Shown here: piece after piece, positions 56,601 to 64,000 of the stretch
How the letters are laid out: every line of letters starts with the position of its first letter
Position numbering within the stretch: position 1 is the first letter of the stretch
From: Aspidiotus rigidus
Lineage: Eukaryota > Arthropoda > Insecta > Hemiptera > Diaspididae
NCBI GenBank assembly: GCA_035079385.1
Contig: JAVHKY010000003.1
Coordinates: 21,963,501-22,027,500 of the forward strand
Length of the DNA: 64,000 nucleotides
Direction: 5' to 3'
Made by a program: the position numbers and the translations under genes
Notes under the pieces: generated by a model
The model's database searches: none
The model's input: the letters and a program-made list of their open reading frames with translations, nothing else
What the model was told of the DNA's origin: nothing

Positions 56601-56832
56601 TCGTCGTCTTGGTGCTTGGCCCTGAAAAGGGCCTTTTTAACTCGGATGTAGAGCTCATTTTGTCGACCGGGAGTGGGATGATTTGCCGGTAATTTTCTTT
56701 ATTTAATATTTTACCGTTGCCCCCGGGGCGCCAGCTGTGTAACGTGCTTTATTATTTCTTTCCTTCTTTAATATTCGTATTTATGGTTACTTTCTGGATC
56801 ACAGCATTCGTGGAGGCTCATCCCTTGCCCCC
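53626..56832 (-). mobile_element. Nearly complete single-ORF LINE, 3.2 kb, 11-bp target duplication
   Basis: The 11-bp sequence CAATCACTATT occurs at 53615-53625 and 56833-56843, just outside the element. On the minus strand the element starts GGGGGCAAGGGATGAGCC, has ~175 bases before the ATG at 56658, one long ORF, a short 3' region and an (AAT)n tail (53621-53636). The final ATT of the duplication may overlap the tail. No ORF1/gag precedes the ORF, so the element looks complete rather than 5'-truncated. LINE insertion by target-primed reverse transcription explains both tail and duplication. Confidence 0.85.
53677..56658 (-). pseudogene. LINE protein: endonuclease and reverse transcriptase, one in-frame TGA
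   Basis: 994 codons, open except for a TGA at 54511-54513. Residues 25-235 are an AP-like endonuclease with N31, E59 (QET), D150 and N152 (GDFN), D203 and H228, all in place. RT residues ~480-700 include NYRPISLL, FVDLTAAFDTV (D570), GLPQGSVLAP and YADD (656-659). After the stop come YLGVTLDRSL, GARPSVLRTSSLALCYS and AEYACPVWARSAHAKKVD, then near the C-terminus LCECGEVQNNDHLFECP, a cysteine-histidine motif. The ensemble fits the Jockey/CR1-like group common in arthropods. It nicks and copies its own RNA into the genome. With a single nonsense change it is young; a recently active relative is likely elsewhere in the genome. Confidence 0.9.
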
Positions 56833-56843
56833 CAATCACTATT

Positions 56844-58313
56844 CACATTATTACTCTTTTTTTTTTTTCAATTAACGAGCTTTTAGCTGCTCAAAGGCTT
56901 AATTTTAGAACTTTTGTAATTCCTCCTCTTCATACCGCAGGTCTCCTCTTTATTCACATTGATAGCTTGAAGCTCAAAAATCTCCCAACCAACCTCTCTG
57001 CAAATATAATTGAGGAGGTATCTGTAAAAAGGGCCTCCGTTCAATGTATTTCTTATGGAACGGAGGCCTTTTTTACAAATACCTCCACAATTATAACTCA
57101 AAAGTTACTCTTCAAAAATAGACGGGCCGTCTTATTCTCGATGACAGACCTCAGATTTTTCCAAATCCCTGAGGTAGTTCAAAATCATTATAGGCTCCAT
57201 ATTCCCTTCTTCAGCTTTCAGGTCAATTTTAAACCGGAAACTCATTTTATGGAGGGTTTTATTAAAATGGATCTTCAACTGATTTATTGAACACGCACTG
57301 CGTCAGATCAAAGTGTCAATAACAGGAATCACATCACGATTCTACAAATTTCCCCCGTACGCGCAATTTCGACACATTTTTCTGTCTACTTATGGATGTT
57401 AACGACTAAAACGAAGAACAAGAACAAAAAATAAAGATGTAGGTTTGTAGACGAATATTATCATAGCGTACAAAAATTATAACTGACCAAATATTTCAAA
57501 CACGTCTGAATGATGATATTTTCCGAATGCGGCAATCTAATATGCAAATTCTATACAGTGCCGTGACTATTTCAACTACACGTTTTTCATCAGCCCGCAA
57601 ACCGGTTTCAAAATTCTAATTCGGAAATGCAAAGGAAATTCGGTACAAATACGCATTTTATTCCGCTCTCGATGATTGAAAGTTGCGAGCTGCTTTTTTG
57701 TGAGAAGACACCTAATACTTTGGCACTAACCTGAATTAATTGACGAAGAAATGATAATATATATAGTTTTTTTATTTTTCAATAACCTGATATTAATCGC
57801 AACACTGAATGGAAATGTTCAGCGATATCGCCAATAGATTTGCCAGGAAATCTCCCTCGGATCTTTGGCACACAATGCTTGAATACCAACTCCTATATGA
57901 TAGGTTTTAATTTTCAATTTCTTCTAGTAAAGCTACATATTGCACGACATTTCGTCATCAAATACCACGATACGATAAACTTCGAAACAAAACGGATTCA
58001 CACAAAGTGGTTGGTTTGCATCCAATCACGATGGGCAATCTCAGTTTTAAGAAAAAAAATCAAGAGCTATTGCCTTTCCGGTGATGGCAGCGAAGAATTC
58101 GCCATGTCTTAGCATGAAAATTTGAGTTGTTTTGAATCTCTCTCTTTGTGTCCACCGAGTCCCACTTTACTCCTCCTATGAAATTCACCTTGGTCAACCA
58201 TCTTCAAAGGTTGTCCAAGCTTCCTGAGGACCTCTCCCTCAGTTCTCCATAAGGATTTAGCCCAAATATTTTTCAAGGTCAACCAATTCACCCTCGGCCT
58301 TAACGACATTATT
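56844..58313. other. Unassigned region with one strong hairpin
   Basis: Apart from the hairpin at 57006-57094 the region is A+T-rich and without recognised elements. The ORFs at 57840-58112 (plus) and 58109-58318 (minus) have no domains. Confidence 0.35.
57006..57094. repeat. 89-nt hairpin: 37-bp arms, 15-nt loop
   Basis: The left arm (57006-57042) contains GAGGAGGTATCTGTAAAAAG and GCCTCCGTTC; the right arm (57058-57094) is its reverse complement except at three positions. The loop is AATGTATTTCTTATG. The size and near-perfect stem are compatible with a microRNA-like precursor, a tiny MITE or a recent inverted duplication. Nothing in the sequence decides between these. Confidence 0.85.
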
Positions 58314-59498
58314 GACATGTTCCATGTCTTTTCTCTCGCCGGACCCCGATTTTGAAACTCGCGAGTACACCCCGCGTAATAATAATAAATAATTAATTAA
58401 TTAATAATTAAATAATTAAATAATTAAATAATTGAATAATTAATTAATTAATTAAATAATTAAATAATTGAATAATTAAATAATTAAATAATTAGATAAT
58501 TGAATAATTAAAAATTACGGCTTCCTTAACGAAGTTAAACGAGGAACGCAGGGAACCTGTTTTATGATTCGAATGAGATTTGGTATTGAAAATTCAAGGA
58601 AGCCTAGATCATATATAGCTCTACAGTCGAAATTTTTCCAAGTCCCCCTTCTATCATATATAGCTCGAGAGTCGAAATATTTCCAAGTCCCTCTCCTATC
58701 ATATATGGCTCGAGAGTCGAAATTTTTCTAAGTCCCCCTTCTATCATATATAGCTCGAGAGTCGAAATTTTTCTAAGTTCCCCTCCTATCATATATAGCT
58801 CGAGAGTCGAAATTTTTCTAAGTCCCTCTCCTATCATATATGGCTCGAGAGTCGAAATTTTTCCAAGTCCCCCTCCTATCATATATAGCTTGAGAGTCGA
58901 AATTTTTCTAAGTCCCTCTCCTATCATATATGGCACGAGGGTCGAAATTTTTCTAAGTTTTTCGCTGGACGGCGCAAGGCGGACGCCAGATTTCTCAAAT
59001 AGCCCCCCATAAAACAGGTTCCCTGTTAATAATTAAATAAATAAATGATTAAATAATTAATATAATTAATAATTAGAAAATCTCTACCCCTTGGGTGATT
59101 CAGAAATTCGCGAATACACCCCGCGTAATAATAATAAATAATTAATTCAATAATAATTGAATAATTAAATAAATAAATAATTAAATAAATAATATAATTA
59201 ATAATTAGAAAATTTATTAAATAATTAAATAAATAAAGGCTGAATAGTCGAAATTTTTCCAAGTCCCTTAGACTTGAATTGTCTCATACCATTCCAGTAC
59301 AACAGCGAGACAGGGGGCGAACGAGCGGAGCGAGTTCGCGCTACCTCATATTTCTCATAGAAGACTTATACGACGCCAAGATAGGTAAAGGGGTGAACGA
59401 ATAATATCTCACGAACACTTGACCTAGTAGAAAAATTAATAATAAATAAATAAATAAATAAATAGATAAATAAATAAATAAATAAATAAATAAATGAA

Positions 59499-59546
<48 letters not shown>

Positions 59547-60112
59547 ATTAAATAATTAAATAATTAAATAATTAAATAATTAAATAATTAAATGATTAAA
59601 TAAATAAAGGCTGAACAGTCGAAATTTTTCCAAGTCCCCTAGACTTGAATTGTGTCATACCATTCCAATACAACAGCGAGACAGTGGCCGAACGAGCGGA
59701 GCGAGTTCGCGCCAGCTCATATTTCTCATAGAAGACTTATACGACGCCAAGATAGGTAAAGTTTTCTAAGTCCCTCTTCCTATCATATATGGCTGACTAG
59801 TCGAAATTTTTCCAAGTTCCCTAGACTTGAATTGTCTCATAACATTCCAATACAACAGCGAGAGAGGGGGCGAACGAGCGGAGCGAGTTCGCGCTACCTC
59901 ATATTTCTCAAAAAAGACTTGAATTTTGTCATACCATTCCAATACAACAGCGAGATCGCTCGTTCACCCCACGAAAGTTGATACCTCAAAATATAGAACA
60001 CCCACAATTACCTCAAAATATTTCTCATACAAGACTTACACGACGCCAAGATAGGTAAAGGGGTAAACGAATAATATCTCACGAACACTTGACCTAGTAC
60101 AAGAATTAATAA

Positions 60113-60160
<48 letters not shown>

Positions 60161-60497
60161 ATTAAATAATTAAATAATTAAATAATTAAATAATTAAATA
60201 ATTAAATAAGTAAAGGCTGGATAGTCGAAATTTTTCCAAGTCCCCTAGATTTGAATTGTCACATACCATTCCAATACAACAACGAGACAGCGGGCGAACG
60301 AGCGGAGCGAGTTCGTGCTACCTCGTATTTCTCATAGAAGACTTATACGACGCCAAGATAGGTAAAGGGGTAAACGAATGATGTCTCACGAACACTTGAC
60401 CCAGTAGAAGCCTAGACTGAAATATTTCAAGATGACTGATAAAATATAAAAGACATGGAACATGATTTTCATTTATTTGGCTATGCCAGAAAATTTT
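58314..60497 (+). mobile_element. Composite A+T-rich repeat family, copy E
   Basis: Left end GACATGTTCCATGTCTTTTC (58314 on), CTCTCGCCGGACCCCGATTT, A+T tracts, several repeats of the GC-rich block (59.32, 59.69, 59.87 and 60.30 kb), (AAAT)n runs at 59437-59545 and 60112-60157, and right end AAAAGACATGGAACATG (60450-60466) plus the TTTGGCTATGCCAGAAAA tail. A complete CAGGGAACCTG-type element (58517-59029) is nested inside it, showing that this TIR family moved after the composite copy was in place. Confidence 0.75.
58517..59029 (+). mobile_element. CAGGGAACCTG-type TIR element, copy 2, with 45-bp minisatellite
   Basis: Ends as in copy 1 (ACGGCTTCCTTAACGAAGTT; CAGGTTCCCTGTTAA). About seven tandem 45-bp units occupy 58610-58940 and keep a minus-strand frame open for 110 codons with a 15-residue period (ISTLELYMIGG-like). 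The constant TTCGCTGGACGGCGCA segment precedes the right end. Inserted in the A+T tract of composite copy E. Confidence 0.85.
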
Positions 60498-63400
60498 TTC
60501 TGAAACTATCCGAAATTAGGTATGTGCGGTTAGCTTCAAAATTCTTTTACATCCCTATAATTGAAGTTAAAGCTTCTATTTATCTTTCTAATCTTCCGCC
60601 TTTCCTTTATTCTTTTATTCTCTCATTTCTTCTTCTTCTTGAGGACGGTATACATCCACAGGTGCTCTATCCGCGAAATCAAAATCGCAACGATAATTTT
60701 CTTTCTCGTTGTATTTTCTATGACCACGAATTCATCGAGCTCACTAAATACAGCCGAAAAGTGTTGACAAAAACTAGAAAATAATGCAAATTCATCCCGC
60801 GGAAAGGAGCTTATGGCCAAAAACCCGACTCGTAAAGTTCATTGAGCGTCTCTAACAGTTTATGTACGATCTATCTATTCTATCGAGATGACTATAAAGA
60901 TTTTGACGCAGGGTTTTTCCAAATTTGGTCATCGTATGAAAATGGAAATGACAAAAAAGAAAGAAAGAAAGAAAAAAAAAAAAAGTATCTCGAGTACGAA
61001 TACAAATACAGTATGCCACGAATTTCTACTTTGAGAGCACGATACGGTGAATCGAAAGTGACATTCGAAGGTTAATGTAAAATACATAACGCAGGTCAGG
61101 CACATCGAACGCGCTATTAGATGGAAGAAGGCGGTACAGAAAACGAATCTCGAGTTCATTAACAAATAATAGTTCAACTGGTACGTCAGATAGGAAGACT
61201 TGAAAAAAAAAATAATAATAAAAAGGTGGAAGAGTTACTTCTACACCACGGCAACAAACTTCTTACAAAGAGTAATTTTGGATTAATTCTTACGAAGAAC
61301 TCGTTAAAATGTTAAAATTGTATTAAAAGCAAAGACACTGATGCTCAGACTGTGTAACGTGTACTTGGCAATTAGTTTCGCCTAGATCGAATGTCTATAT
61401 GATAATCGTAAAAACGTTCAAAGTTTATTTGGCTGCTATTAAAAGGTCTGTTCAATCCACACGTTTCAGTTCTGCTCTCTTGCGCTCTCAATTGTGGTAT
61501 CGTGGTGAGTTGATTTAAACACTATATCATCGAGTTGATCCTCATCTTTTGATCTCTCTCTCTCTCGCTCCATCGCATGTATTCGCAGACGACAGATGAG
61601 CAACTGAGTAAACTTGAGTGCACTCTCTGCACTCGCCCTCTCGTCAACAAGTATTTGTCAGACTTCGTTATAATACAGATTTCAATGCGGTGAACTATAT
61701 GAACGTACTTCTAGACCACCCGCATTAATTAAAATTAATATTAAAAATATAATAAATAAATCAACTGACCTACACGGCTTAGACTGTTTACTGCACTCAG
61801 CATTATATCTACGAGTAGGTACCTATAATATTGACCGTAACAAATCAGATCCGGCTCAGAAGTCATCAGAGCTGCTCTCTATCTTCTGCAACAAAGCGAC
61901 AGCACCGGATATCGCGCTTTTAATCGAGTACCTAAACTTTTTTCTGTTTCGGTATGTCATTAAAATATCTTCAAAATCTGTCAAGTCATCTTCTAATTTA
62001 TCTAACATTATATTCTCGGCTGAAATTAAGAAGGCGAAATTCTTTAACCCAGTTTACGGAGAGAGTTTGGATGCGAATTCCTTCAAAAATTAAGTCGTTA
62101 CAAAATAATGAAGTCCGTCTATCTGGACGCTACCTATTTATTGTTCATTCATATTAGATGACCTAGTATGAATGATATTTGAGAAGATTATCGCACTCTA
62201 GGCCAAGGGAATTTGTTGTGTGACAGATTCACATAGATAAATTGCGACGAGAGGAGAGGATCCACAAGTATTCGCGATGTCATTCAACGAAAATAAAATG
62301 AAGCGAATTTTTTCAATTAGTCTTTCGCAAATAACGGATTGGTTAAAATGCAGATTCACAAAAGGTATTTTCCTTATCGCAAAATTTAGAAAGGTAGCTT
62401 CTTCTCACGCATGTACGACGTGATCAATTTTAGTTTTTCTGAATAAAAAATACGACTTAAGGTATTTTTTTAAACGAATATGGGCAACGTGACAAAACCA
62501 AGAAAATCTCAGGAATATTAACAAAGGATTTGTCTTAAAAGAGCAACTTTTGTGTCAAAGAATATCGTATACCCATGTCCGGCACTCGTAGCCAGAGTCA
62601 ATTTTTAGGGGGAGCTTCAGGGAAGTTTGAGAGGGCTGAAGTCTCCACACCGTCTTTTCTCCTCAGTGATGTCTTCTCACTAGAATCGTATTTTTGGCAG
62701 GGGAAGGGTTTGTAGAAGGAACTTAACCCCTCCCCCTTGATTACGGGTCTGGTTTCCGTCTAGAGAAAGCTGTTTTGTTCTTTAGTCTAAACAAATTTTG
62801 ATACTTGAGGAGGGTGACCAGGAGGGTTTCGGAGAGAAATGCAATAGTGTCGTGACTCTCAAGCTGTATACAGAAGCAGTGTGAATTAGGGCAATGTCGG
62901 GAGTGAACTCAGAAAAATTTTGATCTTCGAGCTACAGGTATATTCGAGGAGGTGAACTTGAAATAAAATATTGAAACTTGAGCTACATATTTGAGGAGGG
63001 GAAATTCGAAAAATCTCAACTTTCGAGATGAAATCCTGACTCTCAAGCTATACATTCGGCTTTCGCGTTACTTTTTCGAGGAGGGCAACGTCTGTTTATA
63101 ACACTGCTACATCTTTGACAAATCAATATGTTATGGGAGTTCTGGAATGTACCTTCGCAATGCAATGTCGAACTATGTCAATAACGTCACGGCCTTTTAT
63201 TTGGGAGATAGATTTAGGGACTTGAAAAATTGTAAGCTAGGAACCTCTATAAAGCATGGTTGGTGGAATAGGTGAGAACAGCGGGGGCAATTTGGCACCC
63301 AGAAGAGAAGTAAGGGCATTCCCCCCTCAAATAAGAGTGAAAAAATTGAAGAGATGCTTGATTTAGCAATAGGATGAAATAAAAAATTAAAAATCAACCA

Positions 63401-63750
63401 AAACAATTTATGTGCCTCCTAAGAAAAATTCACTCCGTCACTCATGCTATCAAGAGAATTTAGAAAAATTTCGAGCTTTACTCTTACAAAGGAAGGCCTT
63501 TTAAGAATATTGTGCGCTTGCATTTGACCTCATGAGGAGCTTTGTACGAATAAACTTCAAGTCCTGTCCAGAGAAAGAAAATACCTAATAAGGAGACTTG
63601 TAAAAGTGAACTTTGAGTTCTGTAAAGTGAAAGAGAATTAGCTTAAAATTGAGGAAAGGTACCGATACTGTCTCTCTCAATACGGTATATTTTTCACGGA
63701 ATATCGAGCGAACTTGAAGAAATGAGGAGCATTTAGAACTATTTAGACGA
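60498..63750. other. Unassigned, mostly single-copy DNA
   Basis: No element or gene supported. Around 62.9-63.06 kb phrases like TTTTGATCTTCGAGCTACAG and GGAGGTGAACTTGAAA resemble a very diverged 45-bp module. Short ORFs lack domains. Confidence 0.35.
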
Positions 63751-63930
63751 CCAGAAATTTACTGGTTTTTGAACGTCCCTGAAATTTTGCTACTCTTAGG
63801 ACGACTGGAAATTTACTAGCTTATGGAAGTCCAGAATCTTACCACTTTTTGGATGTTCAGAAACTTAATAATTTTTCACTTCCAGAAATTTACTACTTTT
63901 TAAAGAATCTAAAATTTCGCTTCTCCCCAA
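63751..63930. repeat. Degenerate 26-27-bp tandem repeat, about six copies
   Basis: Units of the form CCAGAAATTTACTACTTTTT plus GGACGT start at 63751, 63778, 63805, 63831, 63857 and 63882, with a weak seventh near 63908. Unit-to-unit divergence is about 20-30 percent by eye. Confidence 0.8.
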
Positions 63931-64000
63931 ATTTTGCCGAAAAAATTTTTCATTCGTTTTTGGACGCCCAAAAACTAAAGCTAACTAACTTCTTTCCACA

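Overview
This is a eukaryotic window, most likely from an insect or another arthropod. The evidence is low gene density, an A+T-rich background, Penelope-like elements, several non-LTR retrotransposons, hAT- and Mutator-like DNA transposons, a putative mitochondrial (16S-like) insertion and a large C2H2 zinc-finger array. No bacterial-type operons, rRNA genes, complete tRNAs or CRISPR arrays were seen. The species cannot be fixed from the sequence. Almost everything recognisable is a mobile element or a satellite-like repeat; the only large protein-coding locus that may belong to the host is the zinc-finger array.

Layout. 1-189: end of a hAT-like element. 0.2-3.9 kb: unassigned, with a cluster of TGACGTCA palindromes. 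3.9-6.5 kb: first of five copies of a composite A+T-rich repeat family, carrying a 256-bp MITE. 6.5-10.1 kb: an RTE/BovB-like LINE relic (minus strand) broken by a FLYWCH-Mutator derivative (10-bp target duplication), a Penelope RT fragment and a 546-bp hAT MITE (8-bp target duplication). 12.86-15.2 kb: a nearly intact Penelope-like element with RT and GIY-YIG domains and a hammerhead-ribozyme-like motif. 15.3-15.9 kb: a ~148-bp tandem repeat. 18.15-22.45 kb: composite repeat copies B and C around an RNase H-bearing LINE relic. 25.5-27.2 kb: a hAT-like element holding a very A+T-rich segment with a 16S-like signature. 28.2-31.2 kb: a ~575-bp inverted repeat enclosing composite copy D. 33.3-41.8 kb: more Penelope and LINE fragments.

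42.4-49.75 kb (minus): about 71 tandem 96-bp C2H2 units. Two long ORFs survive at the upstream end and one at the downstream end. The middle (43.2-47.4 kb) has expanded as higher-order repeats that carry the same nonsense codons and frameshifts in every copy. The linker between fingers is 11 residues rather than the usual 7, and variation falls mainly on the DNA-contact positions of the helix.

49.75-64 kb: an RTE-like LINE fragment (51.5-52.3), a (GA)n tract, a TIR family with an internal 45-bp minisatellite (copies at 20.0, 33.3, 52.7 and 58.5 kb), a nearly complete single-ORF LINE of 3.2 kb with an 11-bp target duplication (53.6-56.8), an 89-nt hairpin at 57.0 kb, composite copy E (58.3-60.5), and a mostly featureless tail ending in a 26-bp tandem repeat.

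The window therefore shows no interacting pathway. It records repeated nesting of transposons, local amplification of repeat modules shared between unrelated element families, and runaway expansion of one zinc-finger gene.
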